Source of the DNA: Anaerocolumna sp.
Lineage (GTDB): Bacteria > Bacillota > Clostridia > Lachnospirales > Lachnospiraceae
DNA length: 40,182 nucleotides
Reading direction: 5' to 3'
Assembly: GCA_029256725.1 (NCBI GenBank)
Contig: JAQSXJ010000033.1
Location: 1 to 40,182, forward strand
Below, piece after piece: positions 7,889 through 15,876 of this stretch (positions are counted from its first letter, which is position 1; each line of letters opens with the position of its first letter). Both the position numbers and the translations under genes were made by a program. Under the pieces are notes generated by a model. That model was not told where the DNA came from. It ran no database searches and saw only the letters and a program-made list of their open reading frames with translations.

Positions 7889-9664
7889 TTAAATCAAATG
7901 ATATTCTTTCAGTAACTTTTCAATATCTGTGCCTGCAACCTTCTTGAGTGTTTCTCCAAGGGCGGCCTTAATATTAGGGTCAAGATTTATTTCTGTAAGC
8001 TTTTTACCATCACTCAAGGTTGAGGTTGCATTCAGCAGATCACGAATATCATAAGTACTTCCCCAAACTTCTGGTATACCTCTGTCAATATTTAAAAGTG
8101 TATAGACACTTTCCATGGCGGTACGGACAGAGTATTCTATTGTAAAGATAGTATCGCGTGTTGTTTCAGCAAATTGACCAAGGAAAGCAAAGTTTACGCT
8201 GCCTGTCGGAATAACAGCAGGGCGATCGCCGGCTTCACGTGGCATGAAGAAGGCAGTTATGTAGGGCATCATACAAGGTACGGTATTAGCACTATTCTCT
8301 GCCATATCCTCAATTTGATTTTCCGGAACACCGATGTGGTACAGCCATTCCATACAGATTTCTTTACCGGTGCAATCACGCATAGGCTTTTTGATATAGT
8401 TGCCGGGCTTGTCGGTAAATAAACCGTAAATCCAGCCAACTAACTGATTCTTGGGTTGATTACGGAAATGAGGCTGGCGGTTAAAGGTCCAGCTGAGCAG
8501 CCAGTTTGAATCCTTAACGGTTACGATTCCGCCGGTAACCACTTTGCCGCTGAAAGGATCACGCTTACAGATGTTCTGAATATAAGGAGGGATGCGGTTG
8601 TCTAAAGTAGTTACAGTTGCAGACATCCAGTTGCTTTGCTCTGCATCATAGCAAAATTTATCCGGGTGTCCGAAAGAAGGATCCTGTGCTGCAATTTTAC
8701 GCCACATATCCCAGCCACCGCCTTGCTTGATCTCATAGTTGAAAGCAGCAGGAGTGTTTTGGTTACCGATAGTAGAATTCTCAACACAGCCGCCATTGGT
8801 GATAAACACCAAATCATCTTCGGTCAGATCAATGTGATCCTTCTGATTATCTCGGATAATGTCAATACGGGTAGCAACCTTCTTATCTGTTTGGGTATCA
8901 AATTGTATATTCTCCACCTTAGTCCCGTAATGGAATTGAACGTTATGAGTATCCAAATACTTGACCAATGGCAGAATCATGGATTCATACTGGTTGAGTT
9001 TTGTGAAACGAACCGCTGTGAAATCAGGCATTCCACCAATGTGATGAACAAAACGCTTGATATACAATTTCATTTCCAGAGCACTATGCCAATTTTCAAA
9101 AGCGAACATAGTACGCCAGTACAACCAGAAATTAGAATTTAGAACCTCCTCGCTGAACACTTCAGAAATTCGTCTATTATACAGAGCCTCATCCGGAGTA
9201 AAAAACAGTCTCATAATCTCTTGGGTTCCCTTATCTGACAAAGTAAATTTACCGTCAGTGTGGGCATCTTCGCCGCGGTTCACCGTTGCGCGTGTGAGAG
9301 AGCTGTTAGGGTCATGCTTGTTGAGCCAATAAAACTCATCCAATACGCTGGCACCCTCGATCTCCAGTGACGGAATGGAATGGAATAAATCCCACAGGCA
9401 CTCATAGCGATTATCTACTTCGCGCCCACCGCGAATCACAAATCCGGTATTGTCATATTCGTATCCATCGCAGGCACCACCTGCGAGAGAATCCTTCTCT
9501 AAGATATGGATTCTTTTACCTTCCATCTGTCCGTCACGAACAAGAAAAGCTGCAGCAGCAAGTGAAGCGAGACCTGAACCGATTAAATAAGCCGATTTGG
9601 ATTCTACACCTTTGGGTTTTTCCGGTCGGGCAAGTGATTCATAATTTCCTTTAGAATAATACAT
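7889..9664 (-). CDS. ohyA: Oleate hydratase (myosin-cross-reactive antigen family)
   Basis: 591 aa. The start at 9664 is used instead of 9697 because GGAGGT lies 7 nt before it, and MYYSKGNYE is a typical N-terminus for the family. The FAD-binding glycine motif is G-S-G-L-A-S-L at residues 29-35. The GGREVDNRYE segment places the conserved catalytic-site Glu at residue 82. The enzyme adds water to the cis-9 double bond of oleic acid to give 10-hydroxystearate, with FAD in a structural or redox-priming role. It detoxifies antibacterial unsaturated fatty acids at the membrane. A TetR gene lies upstream on the same strand and is the likely regulator. Length is normal for the family. Confidence 0.95.
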   Translation of the reverse strand: MYYSKGNYESLARPEKPKGVESKSAYLIGSGLASLAAAAFLVRDGQMEGKRIHILEKDSLAGGACDGYEYDNTGFVIRGGREVDNRYECLWDLFHSIPSLEIEGASVLDEFYWLNKHDPNSSLTRATVNRGEDAHTDGKFTLSDKGTQEIMRLFFTPDEALYNRRISEVFSEEVLNSNFWLYWRTMFAFENWHSALEMKLYIKRFVHHIGGMPDFTAVRFTKLNQYESMILPLVKYLDTHNVQFHYGTKVENIQFDTQTDKKVATRIDIIRDNQKDHIDLTEDDLVFITNGGCVENSTIGNQNTPAAFNYEIKQGGGWDMWRKIAAQDPSFGHPDKFCYDAEQSNWMSATVTTLDNRIPPYIQNICKRDPFSGKVVTGGIVTVKDSNWLLSWTFNRQPHFRNQPKNQLVGWIYGLFTDKPGNYIKKPMRDCTGKEICMEWLYHIGVPENQIEDMAENSANTVPCMMPYITAFFMPREAGDRPAVIPTGSVNFAFLGQFAETTRDTIFTIEYSVRTAMESVYTLLNIDRGIPEVWGSTYDIRDLLNATSTLSDGKKLTEINLDPNIKAALGETLKKVAGTDIEKLLKEYHLI

Positions 9665-9702
9665 AGTGATTACCTCCAGTTTTATGATTTCTTTCACTCA
9701 CT

Positions 9703-9731
9703 ATTGTACTATTTGCTGAAATTACTACAAT
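9703..9731 (-). promoter_or_regulatory. Candidate promoter and dyad of the oleate hydratase gene
   Basis: On the minus strand, TTGTAG (9730-9725), 16 nt, TACAAT (9708-9703). The -35 and -10 boxes also form an inverted repeat (ATTGTA ... TACAAT), which a TetR dimer could use as an operator. The -35 match is only moderate. Confidence 0.45.
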
Positions 9732-9787
9732 AATCAATCATCTGACATTGATAAGATTTACATCATGTGGGCAATACTGTATATTTT

Positions 9788-10372
9788 TTAATCATTTTTA
9801 TGGATTTGATTAGTTTTCTTATTTTGGTACTTTTCTAAAGCTCGTGATACTTCTCCATGAATCAAAGTGCTAAGTTGATCTATAATTAATTGTGGATTTT
9901 CCTTCATATCCTTTTTGATCCACTCCATAAGCAGGCCTACAAAGGCAAAATTATAAAAGTTTGCTATGAACTTTTTGTCTGCTTCCGAAACCTTCATGCC
10001 GGCTGCTTTTTCTTCAATAACCCCAATCAGCAAATCATAAGTTATTGCATAGAAGTAGTCTTCAATTTTCTCTCTACTGATAGAATGATAAACATTTGAA
10101 ATAAATGGCTTGTTCTCAAGAACCATTTGAAAGGTTTGCAAAAACCCCTGCTGCCAGGTCTCATATGTTTTTTTACCGTTGATTGCCCTTGCCGTTTCTT
10201 CTATACAGATCCATTCAATTAAATCATAAATATCCTTGAAATGATAATAAAAGGTCATGCGATTGATACCGCAATCATTTGCAATATCAGAAATAGTGAT
10301 TTTGCTAAGTGGTTTTCGCAGTAGTAGTTTTTTGAGGGAGTCTTCTAAAGCTCTCTTTGTTACCTGTGACAT
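9788..10372 (-). CDS. TetR/AcrR-family transcriptional regulator (DhaS-like)
   Basis: 194 aa with RBS AAGGAGG 9 nt before the ATG. The N-terminal TetR helix-turn-helix (residues 1-50) reads KITISDIANDCGINRMTFYYHFKDIYDLIEWI, with the family's conserved T-FYYHF-D signature. The C-terminal helical domain (about 70-185) resembles the TetR_C_8/DhaS-type ligand domain. It is 123 bp upstream of oleate hydratase in the same orientation, so it probably represses that gene and senses a fatty acid or membrane stress. Target and ligand are inferred. Confidence 0.88.
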   Translation of the reverse strand: MSQVTKRALEDSLKKLLLRKPLSKITISDIANDCGINRMTFYYHFKDIYDLIEWICIEETARAINGKKTYETWQQGFLQTFQMVLENKPFISNVYHSISREKIEDYFYAITYDLLIGVIEEKAAGMKVSEADKKFIANFYNFAFVGLLMEWIKKDMKENPQLIIDQLSTLIHGEVSRALEKYQNKKTNQIHKND

Positions 10373-10668
10373 TCAAAGAAACCTCCTTGGTTGTATCTGA
10401 CTTTATTCGATTAATATTAAAAATGAATTTATTCTAATAGTCATCATACCATAAATTTCTAAAATCTACCACCAGCTTTAAGTATAGAGTGGATGATAAG
10501 GATACGGTTTATATTTAAGCCATATACCTCACGTATTTAAAGAGCTTTTATGGATTAATGCTTTTGATAGGACTCCTGTATGCAGCAAGGACATACGATG
10601 AGAGATGGAGCTTATCTTAGGTATTTAACTTCAAGTTCATGGATAAAAATAAACTTAAATATACCATG
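10373..10668. other. Intergenic region between divergent tetR and padR
   Basis: AT-rich gap between divergent genes. It must contain the tetR promoter on the minus side; I see no clear consensus pair for it. No ORF or structured RNA is supported. GC content rises sharply just after this gap in the padR coding region. Confidence 0.4.
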
Positions 10669-10697
10669 TTGACATTTTGACTACTATGTGATACTAT
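10669..10697 (+). promoter_or_regulatory. Promoter of the padR-DUF1048 operon
   Basis: TTGACA (10669-10674), 17 nt, TACTAT (10692-10697), with TG one base before the -10 box (extended -10: TGATACTAT). TACTA and TAGTA half-sites just downstream could be contacted by PadR. Spacing is optimal, so this is a strong call. Confidence 0.75.
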
Positions 10698-10754
10698 ATA
10701 GCGGTAGTAAGTAATACTGAATATAGGTAATACAGAATAGTGGAGGTGATTAAA

Positions 10755-11081
10755 TTGGAAAATATCACAGAAATGTTAAAGGGTGTACTGGAAGGCTGCG
10801 TCCTTGAAATCATCAGCCACGAGGAAATCTACGGTTACGAGATCACCCGGCGGCTGAATGCCCTCGGATTCTCGGATGTTGTGGATGGGACAGTTTACAC
10901 TATTTTGCTGCGGCTTGAGAAGAATAAACTCGTGGACATAGAAAAGAAACCATCCGATATGGGGCCGCCCCGAAAGTTTTTCACGCTTAATGACGCGGGG
11001 CGTGAGGAACTGGGGAGGTTCTGGGAAAGATGGGAATTTGTATCATCAAGAATTAATGAGTTAAAGGAGAAAAAATTATGA
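10755..11081 (+). CDS. PadR-family transcriptional regulator
   Basis: 108 aa from a TTG start at 10755. The start is set by GGAGGTGAT a few bases upstream; the in-frame GTG at 10740 overlaps that site. The PadR winged helix has the family signatures LEIISHEEIYGYEITRRL, DGTVYTILLRLEKN and PSDMGPPRKFFTLNDAGREEL. It heads an operon with two DUF1048 proteins, a pairing common in Firmicutes and often found on mobile DNA. The gene is more GC-rich than its neighbours. It probably represses its own operon. Confidence 0.9.
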   Translation: MENITEMLKGVLEGCVLEIISHEEIYGYEITRRLNALGFSDVVDGTVYTILLRLEKNKLVDIEKKPSDMGPPRKFFTLNDAGREELGRFWERWEFVSSRINELKEKKL

Positions 11082-11425
11082 ATTTTTGGGAGAAAGTCAC
11101 AGGAAGTGACATGACGATAGAAATGAAAATTTATGAAGAGCGAGCCACAAAGCTGCCGGCTGATTTTCAAGCGGCATGGGAAACAATAAAAGCCAATCTT
11201 TGGCCGTATTCTGATTTCACCGGTCGCAACCTTATGCCAATTCTTGACGGTGTGCTTGGTTTGCTTGAAGAAACGGCGGCAGACGGTCAGAGTATTCAAG
11301 AGGTTTTAGAGGACGATATCAAAGGTTTCTGTTCAGCTTTGGTCGGTGAAGAAGGGGCAAAGTCTTATCGCGATAAGTGGCGCCAGCAACTCAACAATAA
11401 TATCACTAAAAAGTTAGGTAAATAG
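11078..11425 (+). CDS. DUF1048 family protein
   Basis: 115 aa; the ATG overlaps the padR stop codon by 4 nt, so translation is coupled. It is all-helical and cytoplasmic, matching the DUF1048 pattern: a short amphipathic start, ATKLPADFQAAWETIKANLW, a GVLGLLEETAADGQSIQEVL segment and DDIKGFCSALV near the end. Members accompany PadR regulators; their biochemical role is unknown, though a membrane-stress or efflux-related function has been suspected from context. The next gene is a diverged paralogue. Confidence 0.8.
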   Translation: MNFWEKVTGSDMTIEMKIYEERATKLPADFQAAWETIKANLWPYSDFTGRNLMPILDGVLGLLEETAADGQSIQEVLEDDIKGFCSALVGEEGAKSYRDKWRQQLNNNITKKLGK

Positions 11426-11434
11426 GAGGAGATA

Positions 11435-11785
11435 ATGGGAATACAGGAAATCATCCAAGGAAAAAAGGAATGGAGAGCGCACTTGGCGCGTGTCAAAGTC
11501 CTCCCGCAAGAATATCAGATTGTTTATAAAGAGATTCAAAAATATTTATTTAAGATCGGCCCTGTTGAGATAACAGAAGGTACAGGTTTACTCTCGGGCA
11601 TCATCGATCTTTTTGAAGAAGGTGCAGCCTTGGGAAAAGGCGTACTGGAAGTGACAGGCAGTGACGTAGCGGCTTTCTGCGACGATTTGATCAAAGATCA
11701 AAAAACGTATGCTGAGATCTATCAAGAATCTGTTGACCAAGAAGTTAACAAAGCCATGAAAAAAGTTTCGGATAAAACAAAGTAA
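11435..11785 (+). CDS. DUF1048 family protein, second copy
   Basis: 116 aa with RBS AGGAGGAG, 9 bp after the previous stop. It has the same layout as its neighbour: a basic N-terminal helix, EYQIVYKEIQKYLF, a GIIDLFEEGAALGKGVLEV segment and GSDVAAFCDDLI. The two copies are clearly diverged, so they may form a heteromer. Function unknown. Confidence 0.8.
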   Translation: MGIQEIIQGKKEWRAHLARVKVLPQEYQIVYKEIQKYLFKIGPVEITEGTGLLSGIIDLFEEGAALGKGVLEVTGSDVAAFCDDLIKDQKTYAEIYQESVDQEVNKAMKKVSDKTK

Positions 11786-11822
11786 AAGGAAATATTCCGT
11801 ACTTGATTAAAGGGGTAGTAGA

Positions 11823-12011
11823 GTGTGTAAATATGAGTGGATATTATGCCCGGTCTGTGGTAACAAAACAAGGGTCAAGATACGTGACGATATAGTGCTT
11901 GAAAACTTCCCGCTATTTTGTCCCAAATGTAAGCAGGAAGCGATAATCAATGTAAAACAATTGAATATATCAGTTATCAAAGAGCCAGACGCCAAGACGC
12001 AGAGCCGATAA
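11823..12011 (+). CDS. Cysteine-rich KTR family protein
   Basis: 62 aa from a GTG start. Two CPxC knuckles, CPVCGNKTRVKIR and CPKCKQE, form a probable zinc ribbon, with the family's KTR tripeptide after the first. The C-terminus INVKQLNISVIKEPDAKTQ is typical. This family is found mostly on conjugative elements of the Tn916 type and near tetR/padR cargo in Firmicutes. Its presence after padR-DUF1048 supports a horizontally acquired segment, although no integrase or conjugation gene is in the window. Function unknown. Its stop codon lies inside the following terminator. Confidence 0.85.
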   Translation: MCKYEWILCPVCGNKTRVKIRDDIVLENFPLFCPKCKQEAIINVKQLNISVIKEPDAKTQSR

Positions 12012-12043
12012 TATGTGAGTGAATTCACAATTGTCGGCTCTTT
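12001..12043 (+). terminator. Terminator between the KTR gene and the effector module
   Basis: AGAGCCGA (12001-12008) pairs with TCGGCTCT (12034-12041), with further pairing inside (GTGA/TCAC) and a short T-run. It overlaps the KTR stop codon and lies between convergent transcription units. Confidence 0.75.
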
Positions 12044-12109
12044 CTGATTTCACTTAAATGGGAGTATATTCAACAACACTGCCAGTCTTTTTTTAAACAT
12101 ATTTTACTA

Positions 12110-12688
12110 TTAATAAACCATATTATCCAGCTTATCATAGACGGAAACAATGATTGTACTGATAGTCCCGGTATCTTTACTAATCTTTAGAGAAATACTT
12201 ACATGATGCTGCCGATACAAGAAAAAGTCAGCATCAGCTTCGGATGATTTCTCATGTTCGGTAAAACCCTTTTCTTCCAAAAGCGGTGTTACATCATTTA
12301 GGGTTTGCCCTACGGCTATGCCATAAACATGATATGGTATTGCTGTTATACTGATTTTTGCAAGCCGGTAGTCATTACTATCGTAGGGATAATTAAAATA
12401 AATCCCTTCAACACCATCTTTCGCTTCTTCCGCAAAGTCAGGAAGAATATCAGATGTTCCTTCAGATTGCTGATCTTCCCCGGCTTTGTTTGAAAAATTC
12501 AGAAGTTCTAATCCGCCGAAGTCGCTGTTTTGGTTGATATCTTTAACCAGTTCCAGAGTTTCATTGTATTCTTTCAATTCCTTTTCTCTGTTTTTGGCTT
12601 TATTGTTCTCCGCAATAATATTGGTTCCCACCAAACAAGCAATAATAACGACTGCCGCCAGTATGACAATAAAAATGTATGGTTTCAT
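12110..12688 (-). CDS. Membrane-anchored protein, candidate immunity protein of the effector module
   Basis: 192 aa with RBS AAGGAG. One N-terminal transmembrane helix (about 5-27; FIVILAAVVIIACLVGTNII) is followed by a charged helix and an extracytoplasmic domain of about 120 aa with mixed alpha/beta pattern. There is no lipobox Cys in the usual position. It starts 12 bp after the metallopeptidase effector gene and is last in the operon, the usual place for the immunity gene. A membrane-anchored outside domain would fit an effector that acts at the cell envelope. I recognise no named family; the role is inferred from position. Confidence 0.55.
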   Translation of the reverse strand: MKPYIFIVILAAVVIIACLVGTNIIAENNKAKNREKELKEYNETLELVKDINQNSDFGGLELLNFSNKAGEDQQSEGTSDILPDFAEEAKDGVEGIYFNYPYDSNDYRLAKISITAIPYHVYGIAVGQTLNDVTPLLEEKGFTEHEKSSEADADFFLYRQHHVSISLKISKDTGTISTIIVSVYDKLDNMVY

Positions 12689-12700
12689 TAGATATTCTCC

Positions 12701-13744
12701 TTAATTGGATGGTCTGGATACTGCTGCAAATGCACGGGCATCACGTTCAACTTCTTGCAGATAGTAATCAGAATATGTAACTTTGGGGTTTTTAGTCGAT
12801 TTATAATTACTATTATCCCATTCCTTGCGAAGGCTGTCAGGCACACTATATTTTTTCGGATTTTTCCAAACATCTTGTTGATACTGGTGTCTGGTTTCAT
12901 GTGTTAAGGTATCTATTACCTTATCAATGGAGTAGTTTTTTGAGGGATCAGTAACAAACCGGTAGTTGATTTCAATGGAACCATTCAAAGTGGCCAAACC
13001 AAATGAACCATCTTTTGTCAGAGTGTATTCTACGGAATCGATATTGCTTGGATGGTTTCCCCATAATTTGTCCCACCAGTTTCTATCACCATAAAAAACC
13101 TGGCCAATCATATCTACATACTTCTCAATAATACTCTTACGTTTCTTTTCTGAATAGGTTGCCCAATTATCACGAACGTCCTGTGTAAATATTTCTTCTG
13201 CAATTTTCTGACATTTCTCCGACTTTTTAAATTCGTTATTCCAGAATTTAGCCTCTTTCATTGCCTCTGACAGGTTTTTGGAAGGCTTATCCTTATCCAG
13301 TGCTTTGTATTTTCCCTCGAAATCTTTTTTTAATTTTTTATCGATTAAGGTTGACACAAGCAGGTCTGCCAGAGAGGTCTTATCTTCCCATAACAGAAAT
13401 TTATCTGTTACGACTTTCATGTCGGAAGGGTTTAATTTATATGCCTTATCAATGGTTTTTGAGAGACTTAGACAGAATGGGTTATCTACCAGATCATAGA
13501 TTTCATAATGAATACCGTTTGCGAAAGAGACTAGTTTACGCCGTTTTTCATTAAGCAGTTCAAGCTCATTCATCGTAACGGGTATCCTGGCACTGCCGAT
13601 ATCTCCCTGTCTTGCAACATACTTTTCTATCTCTTGTGCTTCATCAAAAGCATCGTATAGATAATTAATTAATTGGTTTGCGTTTATATATAATAACTCT
13701 GATAACTCAGCCCATTCAATTGAGTCAGTTATTAAATTTGCCAT
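12701..13744 (-). CDS. Putative T7SS effector: WXG-module protein with C-terminal zinc metallopeptidase domain
   Basis: 347 aa from the ATG at 13744, chosen because AGGA lies 5 nt before it; an ATG six codons earlier lacks a spaced RBS. The N-terminal about 200 residues are helical with LXG-like features (FANGIHYEIYDLVDNPF). The C-terminal domain has a zincin motif THETRHQYQ (H282, E283, H286). About 45 residues later comes QEVERDARAF, whose Glu (331 or 333) is the likely third zinc ligand, as in gluzincins. This HExRHQ...E-DA-AF pattern recurs in toxin-type metallopeptidases. It lies in an operon of WXG100-like genes and is followed by a candidate immunity gene. The substrate is unknown. Confidence 0.65.
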   Translation of the reverse strand: MANLITDSIEWAELSELLYINANQLINYLYDAFDEAQEIEKYVARQGDIGSARIPVTMNELELLNEKRRKLVSFANGIHYEIYDLVDNPFCLSLSKTIDKAYKLNPSDMKVVTDKFLLWEDKTSLADLLVSTLIDKKLKKDFEGKYKALDKDKPSKNLSEAMKEAKFWNNEFKKSEKCQKIAEEIFTQDVRDNWATYSEKKRKSIIEKYVDMIGQVFYGDRNWWDKLWGNHPSNIDSVEYTLTKDGSFGLATLNGSIEINYRFVTDPSKNYSIDKVIDTLTHETRHQYQQDVWKNPKKYSVPDSLRKEWDNSNYKSTKNPKVTYSDYYLQEVERDARAFAAVSRPSN

Positions 13745-13855
13745 ATGATTCCTGCCACCCATATGCTTTTCTACTATGAATACTCCTTCAAAGCTGTTAT
13801 TGAAACAATGCGGGTGTCAATCCTCCTTTCCATCTCATCGTATAATCTTATCCGG

Positions 13856-14143
13856 CTAGTTCTTATATTGTATTGAGTTATCCAGTTCCTGCATGGTTTC
13901 TTTCGTATAAGTAACATACTGTCCTGCCTGGGTCAGACACGAACGAAGGAAATCGAGATGTTCCGCTACTTTTGCGAATACATCCTGAGCCATATCGTTA
14001 CCCTGACCTTCATAATTAGCAAGAAACTGATTTTTGGCATGATTCAGTTCATCAATTGCTTCCTGTGCTTTGGCTGCGCAGGAGATATAATTAATGCTGA
14101 CTTCATCCATAAATTCAGCATTATAGGTTAATTTTTTGCTCAT
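13856..14143 (-). CDS. WXG100-like protein (YxG variant)
   Basis: 95 aa, predicted as two long helices joined at N-Y-E-G-Q (Y44-G46), where canonical WXG100 proteins have W-x-G. The size, the turn at mid-length and the C-terminal helix (AEHLDFLRSCLTQAGQYV) fit ESAT-6/EsxA-type helical hairpins that travel through type VII secretion systems. The ATG overlaps the upstream stop codon (ATGA), showing translational coupling. It probably pairs with the effector encoded next or with the WTG protein at 14782. The Tyr replacement is noted but is seen in divergent members. Confidence 0.7.
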   Translation of the reverse strand: MSKKLTYNAEFMDEVSINYISCAAKAQEAIDELNHAKNQFLANYEGQGNDMAQDVFAKVAEHLDFLRSCLTQAGQYVTYTKETMQELDNSIQYKN

Positions 14144-14763
14144 TCCATCCGCATCCTTTCTTTAAGCAGGCTCAACAATTTATTATGGCTTCTGCTGTTC
14201 AATATGCAGCTTATCATATCGTACACATAATACTTTCCATCTGAAAAAAAATAGATTTCGTCTCTTTTTTTATCTTTGTCCTGAATGAGCATACGAAAAT
14301 AACTTTCTTCATCAAGGGTAAAGGCTTCAATAAATTCCTGATTAGTCATTCTGACATCCTCCTCCGGTACTGTTTCAGCTGTACCATCGGGGTTCAAAAA
14401 ACTGTAAAAAGATGCCAGCTGATCTGCTATGTCCGTACTATCTATAACCTCTATTTCGTATTCTTTAAACATCGGATTATAAAGCAGCAGGATACTTTCC
14501 TTTTTATCCAGTACTCCCATAGCAATATTTCCAATTTGTATATGTTTTTCAGCTTGTTTAAACAGACATAGTCTGTTTGTTAGACTCATGCCCCTTTCTG
14601 TAAAAGTACTATCACTTTCAAGAATTTGTTTTATAATAAGTACATTCTTAATATCATCAATCATAAAATTTGATATATTTAGTTTGGAAAAGGAGGGCAG
14701 GGTGAAAATGTCATTTCCGTCCAAAGCACGGTTTAGTACATAAATCTCATATATATTCATCAT
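14140..14763 (-). CDS. T7SS-module accessory protein (DUF5081-like), chaperone candidate
   Basis: 207 aa, cytoplasmic, no signal or TM segment. Pattern: helical N-terminus with a winged-helix-like start (EIYVLNRALDGNDIFTLPSF), a beta-rich middle (GVLDKKESILLLYNPMFKEYEIEVI) and a helical C-terminus. Position between WXG-type genes and general layout resemble the DUF5081 proteins of Firmicute T7SS loci; I am not certain of the family. By analogy with EspG and other dedicated chaperones it may bind the effector before export. It is coupled by ATGA overlap to the next gene. Confidence 0.5.
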   Translation of the reverse strand: MMNIYEIYVLNRALDGNDIFTLPSFSKLNISNFMIDDIKNVLIIKQILESDSTFTERGMSLTNRLCLFKQAEKHIQIGNIAMGVLDKKESILLLYNPMFKEYEIEVIDSTDIADQLASFYSFLNPDGTAETVPEEDVRMTNQEFIEAFTLDEESYFRMLIQDKDKKRDEIYFFSDGKYYVYDMISCILNSRSHNKLLSLLKERMRME

Positions 14764-14781
14764 AATAGACCCCTTAAAAGA

Positions 14782-15084
14782 TTATATTGTCTGAATCATT
14801 GTGATATTTTCTGACTGTCCGCAAAAACCACTCGCATCTTTATGAAGTTTTTCAACATGTGTTTTCAGATCATCACAAAGCGGTGTGATTTTCTGACAAT
14901 ACAGCTTGATAGCCTGGTGTATATACTTGCATTTATCACGGCTTTCTCCCGTCCATTGAGATCCATTCAGTTGTGTATCAATAGATTTCATTAAATCCTG
15001 CAGTTCCAGAAGTTTATCTTCAATCTTAGGAAAATATTTTATTGAATCAGTTATCGCATCCTTAACTTCAATTTTACGTACCAT
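14782..15084 (-). CDS. WXG100 family protein
   Basis: 100 aa. The start is taken at 15084, 8 nt after GGAGGT, which lies inside the end of the upstream gene; a longer frame up to 15222 is just overlap with that gene. Two helices flank a true W-x-G turn (W44-T45-G46 in GSQWTGESRDKC). Members are small secreted helical hairpins of the type VII pathway, exported as homo- or heterodimers, often with an effector. It is second in the module. Three Cys residues in the second half are unusual for a secreted WXG100 protein. Confidence 0.8.
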   Translation of the reverse strand: MVRKIEVKDAITDSIKYFPKIEDKLLELQDLMKSIDTQLNGSQWTGESRDKCKYIHQAIKLYCQKITPLCDDLKTHVEKLHKDASGFCGQSENITMIQTI

Positions 15085-15418
15085 CGTCATATACCTCCAT
15101 AATACTGATCCGACTGTTCCACATCTTCTCCAGATTATCTGCATTTTGAATACATTTATCAACTTGTTGAAGAAAGCGGTCAAACGTTGTTGTAATTTGA
15201 TCAAATTGTGTAATCCAGTCATCCTTCTTGTCCAGATACTTTGTGTAATAATCCCCTTCTAACTTAATGTCTTCATAGTCTGCCGGTCTTCTTTTCCTTG
15301 CTTTTTTTATATCATCCTGTAGTGAACTGCGTCGAGTCTGAAGAGTTGTTACAACATTTCGATAATGGTTTGCTTTCGTGCCTGCCTCAGGATATTTCGA
15401 CCTATAGGCTTTCGCCAT
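15074..15418 (-). CDS. Helical T7SS-module protein, probable LXG-associated partner
   Basis: 114 aa, first gene of the module, RBS GGAGGGATTAG. It is entirely charged helix: two long helices (about 15-45 and 60-105) separated by a basic turn KKARKRRPADYED. Such short helical proteins precede LXG/WXG effectors in Firmicutes and act as partner subunits that complete the export signal (DUF5082/Lap type). Specific family membership is not certain. Its last codons overlap the RBS and start of the WXG100 gene downstream. Confidence 0.55.
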   Translation of the reverse strand: MAKAYRSKYPEAGTKANHYRNVVTTLQTRRSSLQDDIKKARKRRPADYEDIKLEGDYYTKYLDKKDDWITQFDQITTTFDRFLQQVDKCIQNADNLEKMWNSRISIMEVYDDGT

Positions 15419-15468
15419 TCTAATCCCTCCTCATTTTTTATATTAATATAACAGTATAACATAAGTAA

Positions 15469-15497
15469 ATTATAGTATATATTTGTAATTTAATCAA
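15469..15497 (-). promoter_or_regulatory. Promoter of the T7SS effector module
   Basis: On the minus strand, TTGATT (15497-15492), 17 nt, TATAAT (15474-15469), about 50 nt before the first gene. With short gaps and overlaps downstream, the six genes to 12110 form one operon. The 458-bp gap 15419-15876 holds this promoter and the divergent biosynthetic promoter and no gene. Confidence 0.7.
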
Positions 15498-15705
15498 ATA
15501 AACAATTTGAAAATAATGTAATTTAATTTTGTTTTTTACCATATAACAAAGAATAATATTCAAGTATCTGTATACCGTTTCATGCTTGAGTTTTGTAAGA
15601 AATAAGAGTTTTTAAATAAGAAAGTTTATAAAGTAGAACTCGTGATGATTTCCTTTTTTAAAATACATAAATTTCTATATAAAGGAATAATAAAACAAAA
15701 AATAT

Positions 15706-15734
15706 TTGACAAATAGTGGAGATAAAGATAGAAT
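15706..15734 (+). promoter_or_regulatory. Promoter of the biosynthetic operon
   Basis: TTGACA (15706-15711), 17 nt, TAGAAT (15729-15734). It implies a leader of about 135 nt before the first ATG. The leader contains an AAAAGACTTTT palindrome (15784-15794) that might be an operator. A second TTGACA at 15819 lacks a matching -10 box. Confidence 0.7.
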
Positions 15735-15876
15735 TGGGAAAAAGGAAGAAATATACAGACGAACATTGTTTTAACCTGTCATAAAAGACTTTTACGAAAT
15801 TTTTACCGGTTATAAGACTTGACAACCAAAACAGGAACAACCATTTAAAGCAAAGATATTGCGAGGAGGATAGATA

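Noticed and set aside
8636..9654. Plus-strand open frames opposite oleate hydratase
   Set aside because: They are antisense shadows of a well-conserved gene, with no RBS and no recognisable domains.
15085..15222. WXG100 protein extended to a start at 15222
   Set aside because: The extension only overlaps the upstream gene in another frame; GGAGGT is correctly spaced from the ATG at 15084.
15819..15848. Second promoter for the biosynthetic operon at a TTGACA near 15819
   Set aside because: No acceptable -10 box lies 16-18 nt downstream.
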